Source of the DNA: Leptospiraceae bacterium UBA2033
GTDB lineage: Bacteria; Spirochaetota; Leptospiria; Leptospirales; Leptospiraceae
NCBI GenBank assembly: GCA_002333425.1
Contig: DDBL01000061.1
Span: 29,559 to 58,917, forward strand
Reading direction: 5' to 3'
Length of the DNA stretch: 29,359 bases
Shown: piece by piece, positions 14,512-22,229 of the stretch
Layout of the letters: every line of letters begins with the position of its first letter
Position numbering within the stretch: position 1 is the first letter of the stretch
Notes under the pieces: generated by a model
What the model was told of the DNA's origin: nothing
The model's database searches: none
Seen by the model: the letters and a program-made list of their open reading frames with translations, nothing else
Program-made: the position numbers and the translations under genes

Positions 14512-15678
14512 ATGAAAAGCTACTTAACGTCGGTTCGGCGTAAGGATTTCCACATTGTGTCACCCCCGAAATTTTCTGTCGGGGGTCTCAAGGACTTGAG
14601 ATTCTCTAAAAAAGAATCAGGGAATTGCATATTAAACAGCTACTTGGTATTACTCAAAACTCTTAGTCCGAATTCAAGTTGCTTATATTTTTTATTGGTA
14701 TACTTTAGCCTGTATCTTTTCGCTCTCCCTGCTTTTGCCGAGGTATCGCTCAGATTGAAAACCGGACAAAACTATGGGGAATACCTCGAGCAGATTGGTG
14801 GGAGAGGTGCGGTGTTTGGAAATTCTGACCCAAGTATCCAAGGCGCTGGCTCTAGAATCACTTATCCAAATAGATTTACCTATATAGGAATCGGAATGCT
14901 TGTCCAGATTAATGGTTGGAGATGGGAATCTGAATTCGATTCCACACTAGGCTATGTTTATACAGGAATGGGAAAGAATGAGGATTTTTATTGGAATGAA
15001 AATTCGAGGTCTCAGGTACCTGGTTTCGATACTTCTAGGTGGAGGTTTAGAGATTCTGGATACAGTTTCGAGAATACAGACCGGTTTATCATTCACAATT
15101 CCAAAACCTCAGTCCTAGATCATAGATGGCAAAACCGGCTAGAGCGTGATTTTTTTGTCTATAAGAACATTCATTTATATGGCATACTAGGGTTATCTTT
15201 CTATAAAAATTATTTTATTTCCTATGACTCAAGCTATTACGCAAAACCGAATATGTTTGGTTATACTGCAAATGGGAACTCTTTTGAAAATAAGATAGTA
15301 GAATTACAAGGAGGCCTTGGGTTTCGCTCCAAGCATTTTTCTGATAAACTTGTATTTGATGTATCCTTTGCTCCTCTCATTGGTCTAAATCGATCTGAAG
15401 ACCACCATGTTGCTAGAAACCTGCATTCTCTTCATTCTGGATTCGGAAACGGGTTTCTGACTAGGTTAGAATCCAAATTACATGTGACAGATAATATTTC
15501 ATTCGCTCTTCGCTATACCGCTCATAGATTTTATTCTATCGGTAAATGGACTACTTCTGGAATACCTACAAACTATGAAGATTTAGCTAAACGGTTAACA
15601 TCAAACAGTGCAGGATGGAACTGGATTACAAACAAAGAAAGCAGATGGGAGGTCTATCTTGAATATAAAGTCAAATGA
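14512..15678 (+). CDS. Outer-membrane beta-barrel protein, omptin-like
   Basis: After a hydrophobic export segment ending ALPAFA (likely cleavage after Ala76) the mature protein, about 312 aa, shows alternating aromatic/polar strands and ends VYLEYKVK, as outer-membrane barrels do. Length and strand order resemble omptin proteases: N-E-D-F-Y-W (156-161) falls where OmpT has its Asp pair, and S-E-D-H-H (295-299) places Asp297 and His299 where OmpT has the Asp210/His212 dyad. This is a comparison from memory and the catalytic role is unproven. The ATG at 14512 lacks a ribosome-binding site and makes an odd 55-residue extension before the signal; translation may instead be coupled to the lipoprotein stop or start at an internal TTG. 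The extension is encoded by a triple-hairpin element. Confidence 0.75.
   Translation: MKSYLTSVRRKDFHIVSPPKFSVGGLKDLRFSKKESGNCILNSYLVLLKTLSPNSSCLYFLLVYFSLYLFALPAFAEVSLRLKTGQNYGEYLEQIGGRGAVFGNSDPSIQGAGSRITYPNRFTYIGIGMLVQINGWRWESEFDSTLGYVYTGMGKNEDFYWNENSRSQVPGFDTSRWRFRDSGYSFENTDRFIIHNSKTSVLDHRWQNRLERDFFVYKNIHLYGILGLSFYKNYFISYDSSYYAKPNMFGYTANGNSFENKIVELQGGLGFRSKHFSDKLVFDVSFAPLIGLNRSEDHHVARNLHSLHSGFGNGFLTRLESKLHVTDNISFALRYTAHRFYSIGKWTTSGIPTNYEDLAKRLTSNSAGWNWITNKESRWEVYLEYKVK
14523..14601 (+). other. Three consecutive hairpins at the barrel gene 5' end
   Basis: Three inverted repeats lie in series. First, 14523-14544: CTTA-CG-TCG pairs with CGG-CG-TAAG, one bulge and one G-U, loop GTT. Second, 14562-14586: ACCCCCGA with TCGGGGGT, 8 bp, 9-nt loop. 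Third, 14586-14601: TCTCAAG with CTTGAGA, 7 bp, 2-nt loop. None is followed by a T-run, so this is not a simple terminator. It may be a structured RNA, an mRNA processing or stability element, or an inserted palindromic repeat. Confidence 0.6.
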
Positions 15679-15689
15679 AAAAAATCTCA

Positions 15690-15893
15690 AAATCAATTTA
15701 CTCCATGTTATTCATATATAAATAACTCTTGGATAAACTTAATAAAACACGTGTTTTTCTTGACAAGAAAAAGTGCTCATTTTATACGGTAAAAAATTGA
15801 AAATCAGAATTGTAGAGTAAAAATTGAAAAAATAGTAAACAGAATTTTAAACTAGATTCTGAATTCGGAAAACGATTTAAAAGGAAAAATAAA
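15690..15893 (+). repeat. Duplicated leader, copy 2 (homologous to 13770-13976)
   Basis: About 204 nt before the ATG at 15894 match copy 1 throughout, from AAATCAAT to the shared ribosome-binding region AAAAGGAAAAATAAA. The distance between copies is about 1.92 kb. The potential CAGAAT/ATTCTG hairpin before the ribosome-binding site is kept. Confidence 0.8.
15744..15788 (+). promoter_or_regulatory. Promoter and palindromic operator in leader copy 2
   Basis: AAAACACGTGTTTT (15744-15757) is a perfect 14-bp palindrome, 2 nt upstream of a perfect -35 box TTGACA (15760-15765); TATACG (15783-15788) follows at 17 nt. Leader RNA of about 100 nt. The palindrome is the likely site of a dimeric regulator shared by both copies. 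Confidence 0.6.
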
Positions 15894-16094
15894 ATGAAAA
15901 ACAAAATAACAATCATCTTAGCTACGTTATTGGTAGGTAATTGCATTAAAATGGATGTTGAAGCAAATCGCCAAAAAAATAGAGATTCCTGTTATAGGAC
16001 AATTACGGCATATTCAGTGTTTCCTCCAGATGGGAAAACTGCTGATGCAAACAATGCTTTTCTGGCTGCATGTTTGTATGACGCGAACAAATAA
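15894..16094 (+). CDS. Small lipoprotein, 66 aa
   Basis: The 66-aa product begins with a lipoprotein signal: MKNKIT, hydrophobic core, Cys17 in LVGNC. The mature peptide of 50 residues has two cysteines (33 and 60) that could form one disulfide. Upstream it has the full second copy of the conserved leader with the ribosome-binding site AAAAGGA, which argues strongly that this short frame is real. Only the signal-peptide region resembles the first lipoprotein. Family not recognised; it may be a shrunken paralogue or a distinct small envelope protein of the same regulon. Confidence 0.75.
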   Translation: MKNKITIILATLLVGNCIKMDVEANRQKNRDSCYRTITAYSVFPPDGKTADANNAFLAACLYDANK

Positions 16095-16178
16095 ATCTAT
16101 AACCGAAAAGTTGGCATATCGCATGGTGTAAACCTTGGTTAAATATTTGGCGATTTTGCGTATAAAACTTTAATAAAT

Positions 16179-17525
16179 TTAAATTGCTTGAGAAAAAACT
16201 CTCGTCTCAGGCGATTTAGTTCTTAGGCGCAAATCCAATCCCATACAAATATTTCTTAAGAAAGGTTTGCCTGCTTCTTGTATCGCCAACACTCTGTTAT
16301 CCCACGAAATCAATCCATCCTCTTCCATTGTGCGAAGATATTCTTTTGTGCTAGAAATTAATTTTTCAGGAAGTTCTACTTTCCACTGAGTTGCCAATTG
16401 CAAAATTAATTTTCTTTGTTCCAAATCTTCTTCGGTAAGTTTATGACCTCGAAGAGTAGGGAACTCGCCTGCGTCTAAACGTCTTTGGTATTTTTTTAGA
16501 ATTTTTTCGTTTTGGTGAAAGCAAGCCCAACTATCAGAAATCGCAGAAACTCCAAGACCGAGTTGGATGTCGGTTTTGTATTCCGTGTAACCCATAAAAT
16601 TTCTGTGTAGAGTTCCTGACTGGTAGGCTGTCCAGAGATTGTCTGTGGCTAATGCAAAGTGATCCATTCCAATTTCTTTGTAACCTGCGTTTTCAAATTT
16701 TACGCGGGACTCTTCGTATAACGCACGTTTGTCGCTACCTTTAGGTAAATCATCTTCTGTAAAAAGTCTTTGTGAAGCTTTAATCCAAGGGACGTGAGCG
16801 TAACTGTAAAATGCAATTCGGTCTGGTTTTAACGTGAGTGTTTGACTGATAGTATCCGCCATAGATTCACTCGTTTGTTTTGGTAAACCATAAATCAAAT
16901 CAAAGTTTACTGAGTTGTAACCTAGTTCGCGAGCAGTGTTAGTGATAAATTCTGTTTTGTCAAAAGGTTGGATACGATTGATTAACCTCTGCACTTCGGG
17001 ATTGAAGTCTTGCACACCGAGGCTAATACGATTAAACCCCAAACCTCTTAATGTTTCCAATTGTTCTTTACGAGTGCGTCTTGGGTCTACTTCAATCGCA
17101 AAACTTGGATCTTTCATTATATTCATTTTAGAAAGAATGGGACTTAGCATTGCTTTTAGATTTTCACTGGAAAGATACGTTGGACTTCCTCCGCCCAAGT
17201 GAAGTTCTTTCAATGGTCGTTTGGTGAGTTCGGGAACTCTATCAACGTACATTTGAAATTCTTTTAGAATATTTGCCACATACGGCTCTTCTACGGAATG
17301 ATTTTTAGTAATAGAGGTATTGCATCCGCAAAACGTACAAAGAGTTTCACAAAAGGGGAGGTGCAGATAAAGTGAAATAGCCGCATCTTCTGGCTCTAAG
17401 GATTTACGAATTGCATCTAACCATTCTTCTGTGGTTGGATCCTCAGACCAATAAGGAACTGTCGGATAACTTGTATAACGCGGTGCGGGTATGTCGTATT
17501 TGGCGATTAACTGGGAACGATCCAT
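16179..17525 (-). CDS. hemN: Oxygen-independent coproporphyrinogen III oxidase
   Basis: The 448-aa radical-SAM enzyme decarboxylates coproporphyrinogen III to protoporphyrinogen IX in heme synthesis. The [4Fe-4S] ligands are Cys59, Cys63 and Cys66 in PFCETLCTFCGC, with the extra Cys68 typical of true HemN rather than HemW. The SAM-binding GGGSPTYL and the N-terminal substrate region YDIPAPRYTSYPTVPYW are present. It is the last gene of the hemKREN unit, its ATG overlapping the hemE stop by one base. It functions without oxygen, of note in a lineage that respires aerobically. Confidence 0.96.
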   Translation of the reverse strand: MDRSQLIAKYDIPAPRYTSYPTVPYWSEDPTTEEWLDAIRKSLEPEDAAISLYLHLPFCETLCTFCGCNTSITKNHSVEEPYVANILKEFQMYVDRVPELTKRPLKELHLGGGSPTYLSSENLKAMLSPILSKMNIMKDPSFAIEVDPRRTRKEQLETLRGLGFNRISLGVQDFNPEVQRLINRIQPFDKTEFITNTARELGYNSVNFDLIYGLPKQTSESMADTISQTLTLKPDRIAFYSYAHVPWIKASQRLFTEDDLPKGSDKRALYEESRVKFENAGYKEIGMDHFALATDNLWTAYQSGTLHRNFMGYTEYKTDIQLGLGVSAISDSWACFHQNEKILKKYQRRLDAGEFPTLRGHKLTEEDLEQRKLILQLATQWKVELPEKLISSTKEYLRTMEEDGLISWDNRVLAIQEAGKPFLRNICMGLDLRLRTKSPETRVFSQAI

Positions 17526-18547
17526 TAGGCAAACTCCTCTCTGATAGTTTCTACGAATAATTTTACATTTGCTTCTGGAGTTTTAGGAAGCACTCCATGA
17601 CCAAGTCCTGAAACCCAACCAATTCTTTCTTTGGGCGATAAGGATTTTAATTCTGTGATATAGGACTTTAAAACTTTTTTAAATTCGGATGTTTCTAAAA
17701 ATAAAAGCGATTGGTCAAAATTTCCCTGCGTAAATCCGAAAGTATTTTGCGGAATGAGGTTAATAAGTGGTAGCCTGTGGTCAAATCCAAGTCCGGCTAG
17801 GTCTGTTATTTCTAAAACAGATTTTACGGCAGTATCAGTTGTGTTTTTGGAGTAGTAGCCGATTTTTTTAGGAAAACGTTTGGCAAATGTTTTTATGTAT
17901 GGAATTACGATTTCTTGGAACATGGTATTAGATAATTCACCAGCCGCAGTGTCAAAGATCATCACTACCTCAGCCCCAGCGTCTAATTGCAATTGGATGT
18001 TTCGAGTTAAAATTTCTTCCATAAGAGGGAAAAATTTCTTTCTAGTTTCGGTGAGAATTTTTGCTTGCGTGAGGCTACCATCGTGTTTGCCGATGACTGC
18101 GTAAGTGAATAACGTCCATATACCTCCGACAAATCCGATGAGAGATTTATTCTGTGGAATGAGGGCGCGAGTTTGTTTAACACATTCTCTTTGGAATTCT
18201 AAAAGTCCCATCGCGTCATCAACGGATCGCAGTTTATCAAAGTTAGTCGCATCCAAATGCCAATCGAGTCTCGGACCATGTTCGGTGTATTGTAAACCCA
18301 TTCCCAAACCTTCGAGAGGAAAAAGTAAATCGGAAAATAAAATAGCCAGGTCGAAATCAAAATCCTGAACTGGACCAAGAGCAACTTCGGCGGCGACTTC
18401 TGGAATTTTACAAAGTTCCATAAAACTGTATTTGGAACGTAGATTTTGGTAGTGGGAGTGGTATCTGCCTGCTTGCCTCATAAACCAAATCGGTGGAATA
18501 TTTTGTTCTTTGCGGTTGATTGCATTTGTAAAACGTTCATTTGCCAT
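17525..18547 (-). CDS. hemE: Uroporphyrinogen decarboxylase
   Basis: This 340-aa enzyme turns uroporphyrinogen III into coproporphyrinogen III, the step just before HemN. The family signature PPIWFMRQAGRY (about 18-29) holds the substrate-binding Arg24 and Arg28, and the second signature is GFVGGIWTLFTYAV near residue 138. An Asp-rich region FDFDLAILFSDLL is typical. The start follows the hemR stop with no gap (TAA-ATG), and its end overlaps hemN by one base, so it is translated as part of a tight unit. Confidence 0.96.
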   Translation of the reverse strand: MANERFTNAINRKEQNIPPIWFMRQAGRYHSHYQNLRSKYSFMELCKIPEVAAEVALGPVQDFDFDLAILFSDLLFPLEGLGMGLQYTEHGPRLDWHLDATNFDKLRSVDDAMGLLEFQRECVKQTRALIPQNKSLIGFVGGIWTLFTYAVIGKHDGSLTQAKILTETRKKFFPLMEEILTRNIQLQLDAGAEVVMIFDTAAGELSNTMFQEIVIPYIKTFAKRFPKKIGYYSKNTTDTAVKSVLEITDLAGLGFDHRLPLINLIPQNTFGFTQGNFDQSLLFLETSEFKKVLKSYITELKSLSPKERIGWVSGLGHGVLPKTPEANVKLFVETIREEFA

Positions 18548-19243
18548 TTATTCTTCGTCTCCAGTCCATCTATAGCCTACACTACGGATGGATTTGATTG
18601 CTTTTAGTCCATGTTTTCCAAGGGATTGTCTAAGTCGAACAATTGAATTATCAATGGTTCGGTTGGTTGGAAAATTTTCTTCGCCCCAAAGTTTGTCTAA
18701 AATTTCATCACGGCTAACAACCCTATGTTTTTCGTTGATGAGCATTTGTAAAAGTCCTGAATCTCTCGCAGAAAGAGAAATGGTTTCGCCTTCCGGTGTA
18801 AAAATCTGGTAACTTTCAAAGTCTATGATGTATCCATGAAATAAAAATTTGTTTTGCAGGGAGTCTCTTACATGCCGATGAGCGTCTAATACGTGTTTGA
18901 CTCTGAGGAGCAATTCTTTTAAGTGAAAAGGTTTTGGGATAAATTCTTCGGCACCAAGTTCAAATCCTTTGAGTCGTTCCGGTGCCCCAGCTAGGGCAGT
19001 TAAAAATAGAAACGGAATATTGGCATTTTTCTCAAAAAGTTCTTTTGCCAAGTCAAATCCAGAACCATCGGGAAGTCCAACATCTAGAATGATTAAATTA
19101 GGTGTGGAACTTTTTAATTCCATTCTCGCTTTGGAAAGCGTATTGACCCAACAAATGCTGTAGCCTTCTTTTGTGAGTCTTTCTTTTAGAGTAGTGGCAA
19201 GGGAAGTATCATCTTCTACTAGAAGTAGTTTAGGTGTTTTCAA
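18548..19243 (-). CDS. hemR: OmpR/PhoB-type response regulator HemR
   Basis: The 231-aa protein has a receiver domain (about 4-117) with the acidic pocket ED-D (10-12), phospho-acceptor Asp54 in IILDVGLPDG and the Lys of FIPKPF, then a winged-helix DNA-binding domain (about 135-228) ending RTIDNSIVRLRQSL and RSVGYRW. The start is TTG, overlapping the kinase stop by 4 nt and preceded by AGGA. Gene order with hemE and hemN identifies it as the Leptospira HemR regulator, which controls heme synthesis and heme degradation genes. I could not find its reported binding motif (as I recall, two TGACA units 6 nt apart) in this window. Confidence 0.92.
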   Translation of the reverse strand: MKTPKLLLVEDDTSLATTLKERLTKEGYSICWVNTLSKARMELKSSTPNLIILDVGLPDGSGFDLAKELFEKNANIPFLFLTALAGAPERLKGFELGAEEFIPKPFHLKELLLRVKHVLDAHRHVRDSLQNKFLFHGYIIDFESYQIFTPEGETISLSARDSGLLQMLINEKHRVVSRDEILDKLWGEENFPTNRTIDNSIVRLRQSLGKHGLKAIKSIRSVGYRWTGDEE

Positions 19244-20136
19244 GTTTCATTCCTAACGGGTAATTCAATAGTAACCTCAAATCCAGAATTGGAATTGTGA
19301 AAGTGAACATGTCCGTTCATTTTGGAAATTAGGTTTTTTACCAAGTAAAGTCCAATTCCACTTCCGCTGTATGTGCTGTGACGAAAAAAAAGTTTTCCAA
19401 GTTCCCGAGTATTGCCCTGAAATCCAAGTCCGTTGTCGGTTACTGTGAGTTTGGCGGTAGAATTTACTTTTTCTAATTTGAATAGAACCCGAGATGCTTT
19501 TCCGTGGTTACTTGCATTTTCAATTAAGTTTTTAATCACACTTTCAAACGCTCGAATGTCAATTGCTACAAAAGAATTTTCCACTGTATGAACTTGCGTG
19601 AACGGATAATACGAAGTAATCTGATGGAGAATCTCCGATAGATTGACTTTTTCTAGAAAAAGAATTTCTTTTCGAGTCAGTGCCGCAAGATACAAAGCTT
19701 TATCCATTTGCAGTTCCAGTCTTTTAGAATCGTCAATCAAACGACCTAGGAGGGCTTTTGTTTTTTTGTTTTTAATATCTTCTTCTAAACTTTCTGCTTG
19801 GAGTCTCAGTGAGGCTAACGGCGTTTTCATCTCATGCGTAAGTGTTGCAAAAAAATCCTTTAGCATTTGTGTTCTTTCCAAATCCTTTTGCGAGAGAAAA
19901 ATGAGAGTAGACCCACCAACAATTAGCAGGAACATCAAAAACCCACCTTCCATTTTGATCATTCTGCTTTGTCTTTCGAGTGTCGCTAGACTTTCTTCTC
20001 TTGCACCCAGATAGGACTTCAACTCCGCCACTTGGTTTGCTTGTTGTAATCCCATAACCGCCCACCAAAGTCCAAGCGAAATAGAAAGTGCGAGCCAAAG
20101 AAACCCTAATAAGAGCCTACTACGCGATTGCTTCAT
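19240..20136 (-). CDS. hemK: Membrane sensor histidine kinase HemK
   Basis: I choose the ATG at 20136 (298 aa), 6 nt behind CAGGAG; a GTG at 20175 lies within a dispersed repeat and is unlikely. Two membrane helices (about 8-30 and 64-82) enclose a short periplasmic loop of about 33 residues, too small for a classical ligand domain. The kinase core has the H-box His101 in TLTHEMKTPLASLR, N-box NLIENASNHG, G1 DNGLGFQG and G2 GSGIGLYLVKNL. It should phosphorylate the HemR regulator encoded next. In described Leptospira it senses heme status; the exact signal is not visible here. Confidence 0.91.
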   Translation of the reverse strand: MKQSRSRLLLGFLWLALSISLGLWWAVMGLQQANQVAELKSYLGAREESLATLERQSRMIKMEGGFLMFLLIVGGSTLIFLSQKDLERTQMLKDFFATLTHEMKTPLASLRLQAESLEEDIKNKKTKALLGRLIDDSKRLELQMDKALYLAALTRKEILFLEKVNLSEILHQITSYYPFTQVHTVENSFVAIDIRAFESVIKNLIENASNHGKASRVLFKLEKVNSTAKLTVTDNGLGFQGNTRELGKLFFRHSTYSGSGIGLYLVKNLISKMNGHVHFHNSNSGFEVTIELPVRNET

Positions 20137-20157
20137 CTGTGACTCCTGAAGAAACTG

Positions 20158-20201
20158 ATTACCACCGATAAACACCGATGAGGAACGATAAACACCGATA
20201 A
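20158..20201 (+). repeat. Dispersed repeat upstream of hemK, arm 1
   Basis: Starts ATTACCACCGATAAACACCG and has a second unit AACGATAAACACCGATA. It is inverted relative to 20331-20364, so the two copies bracket 129 nt of unique DNA in the presumed hemK promoter region. Confidence 0.7.
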
Positions 20202-20330
20202 CTGATATTTTATTTTCTGTCTGATGCGAAAGCTTGTTAAAGTATTACGCTTTGATTTTGATTTTCCCTGAAAGTAGTCAGAATAGAATAGACGATGCAC
20301 GTCAATCTTGGTGAACAGTTTGTAAATCTC

Positions 20331-20364
20331 CCATCGGTGTCCATCGGTGTTCATCGGTGGTAAT
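20331..20364 (-). repeat. Dispersed repeat upstream of hemK, arm 2
   Basis: On the minus strand this reads ATTACCACCGATGAACACCG followed by ATGGACACCGATGG, three tandem units of the core. It begins about 16 nt past the acyl-CoA dehydrogenase stop. RNA reading through both arms could fold into a long stem. Confidence 0.7.
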
Positions 20365-20380
20365 CTTTTAAATTCTTCCA

Positions 20381-22096
20381 TTAGTATTCTATTACCCACT
20401 GCAAAATTTCCGAATTATGAAATATTCCGTGTTGATCGGCTAATCCTTCTTTGCCTCGCATGGCAATTTCCGCAAATCCATTTGCCATATGGGAAATAGC
20501 AGTTTCTTTGTGAAAGGAAATAGCTTCTGTAATGAGTTCACTTAAAGCATAGAGATTGTAAATAGAATCACAAATAGAAATTCGATTGGTCTCTAAGTAA
20601 AGCTCATCATTAGAATTAAAAATTGTTTCTAATCTCGCACTTAGGATTTTAAAACTTTCCCTTGCATAAATTAAGAAAGGATATTTTTCGACACCAGAAA
20701 TATTTTTTTCTATCTCCGCATAAAAGGCAGTTTGTGCTTTGGGTCTGCCATAAGCTTTCATTACGTGCTCGGAGATGACTTGGTGTGTGCCTTCCCAAGT
20801 TTCGTTGATGATAGAATCATTGTGTAAACGAGGCAGGCAAGAGAAGTCGCCTAATATCCCGTTGCCGCCATGAAGTAAAATAGCTTGTTTGGAAATCCAA
20901 GTTGCGTGTGTAGAAGTGACGTATTTCATTAGCGGGTTTAGAATTTGTAAAAGAGGATTTTCTCCATCTAACAAACTTACATTTTTGAAAACTACAAGGC
21001 TACAAGCCGACTGCAAAATCTTCATCTCGGCGAGTTGCTTTTGGATGGAAGGAAATTCGATTACCTTTTTCCCGTAAGCCTCTCTGGATTGGACATACTC
21101 ATGTGCTTCCATAAAGGCGCGTCTTCCAATTCCAAGTGCGGCTAAAGACAAATGGATGCGAGAAGTTTTGATGATGTATTTGATTAAGTTGGCAAGTCCG
21201 TGGGAAACTCTACCTAACTCTTCAGCTTCCAAATCTTGGTAGACTGTTTCGACTGTGATTTTACCACGTGAGCCGATGATGTCTTTTTTGCGGAGGATAT
21301 AACAGCCATTTAACTCTCCGTTGTCTTTGAGTCTTGGAACTAAAAACATTCCAATCGTGTTCGTGCCTTCTATTTTGGCAGTTGTCACCCAGAGATCACC
21401 CGGATTAGAACAAAACCATTTTTCTCCGTTTAATATCCATTTGCCGTTGGGAAGTTTTTTTGCGATAGTGCGATTTGCTCCCACGTTGGAACCACCAACA
21501 CGCTCGGTTACATATTGCCCTGCCATGAAATGCGAAAGACTGTGTTCACCGGCAACGAGTGGAAGAAATTTATGTTTTTGTTCTTCTGTTCCGAGAGCTT
21601 TGATTCCTAGAATAATTCCATCTGTCATCGCAAGAGGGCAGGTGACTCCGCCTTCGCCATTTTGATTTGCGAGGTAAGCCAGTGTTAGCTTGTGCAAAGT
21701 TGTAAAGGGATGTTTCCAATCCCTATGAAAGTCCAGATTTACAATTCCATATTCGTAAGAAATTTTTCTAGATTGAAGTTGCTCTTCACTGTAAACTACT
21801 TTGTCAATTCGATTTCCTGTTCTGTCATAGTGAACTACTTCTCCATACTTTCCTTCTTTGTGACAGGCTTCTGTGAGTTGATTTAAAACTCCACCGACTA
21901 ATTCTCCGTAACCTCTGATATGTTTTAACATAGCTTCTTTGTGAGACTTCTCATAGTCATTTGCATATTTGTCTAGGATATGATGCAGAAGTCTATCTTC
22001 ATCGAAGAAATTTTTACCATTTACACCGTGGTAGTTGCTAATATCAAAAGGCTCAAGACCTGGATTTTGTTTGGAGAAAAATACTGATTCATTCAT
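20381..22096 (-). CDS. Acyl-CoA dehydrogenase, AidB-like
   Basis: The 571-aa FAD flavoprotein is an acyl-CoA dehydrogenase, larger than the usual 380-400 aa and closest in pattern to the AidB subfamily. Family blocks are the middle-domain FAD/substrate motif TERVGGSNVGAN, the strand pair NGKWILNGEKWFCSNP, and the C-terminal helices with RREAYGK-like QSREAYGKK and LLHGGNGILGDFSCLPRL. The sequence INETWEGTHQVISEHV near residue 455 is the AidB/ACAD adenine-side motif. An extra C-terminal helical domain of about 100 residues follows. A substrate cannot be assigned; AidB itself binds DNA and has weak dehydrogenase activity. It stands upstream of hemK on the same strand but is separated from it by 244 nt of repeat-rich DNA. 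Confidence 0.9.
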   Translation of the reverse strand: MNESVFFSKQNPGLEPFDISNYHGVNGKNFFDEDRLLHHILDKYANDYEKSHKEAMLKHIRGYGELVGGVLNQLTEACHKEGKYGEVVHYDRTGNRIDKVVYSEEQLQSRKISYEYGIVNLDFHRDWKHPFTTLHKLTLAYLANQNGEGGVTCPLAMTDGIILGIKALGTEEQKHKFLPLVAGEHSLSHFMAGQYVTERVGGSNVGANRTIAKKLPNGKWILNGEKWFCSNPGDLWVTTAKIEGTNTIGMFLVPRLKDNGELNGCYILRKKDIIGSRGKITVETVYQDLEAEELGRVSHGLANLIKYIIKTSRIHLSLAALGIGRRAFMEAHEYVQSREAYGKKVIEFPSIQKQLAEMKILQSACSLVVFKNVSLLDGENPLLQILNPLMKYVTSTHATWISKQAILLHGGNGILGDFSCLPRLHNDSIINETWEGTHQVISEHVMKAYGRPKAQTAFYAEIEKNISGVEKYPFLIYARESFKILSARLETIFNSNDELYLETNRISICDSIYNLYALSELITEAISFHKETAISHMANGFAEIAMRGKEGLADQHGIFHNSEILQWVIEY

Positions 22097-22229
22097 AGAT
22101 TTATGTTTTGATGTAAAACAGGAATTGCAAGAGATTTTTTCAGTTTTGCATTGATTTTAAAGTATAGATTTATCTTGTAGTAATGGATTTATACGTAAAA
22201 AAAGTTTCTATAGGAAATTTGAATTAATC

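Noticed and set aside
19643..20014. Plus-strand 123-codon frame opposite hemK
   Set aside because: Shadow of the kinase gene with Ser/Arg-rich composition typical of antisense frames.
20137..20175. GTG start for hemK
   Set aside because: It lies in a repeat copy and has no ribosome-binding site, unlike the ATG at 20136 with CAGGAG.
20133..20399. Minus-strand 88-codon frame upstream of hemK
   Set aside because: It is made of two dispersed-repeat copies plus spacer (it contains LPPMNTDGHR as in the acyltransferase tail) and overlaps the hemK start; no ribosome-binding site.
16179..20400. HemR binding box inside the heme cluster
   Set aside because: I looked for two TGACA units 6 nt apart on either strand and found none; only single TGACA/TGTCA occurrences in the window.
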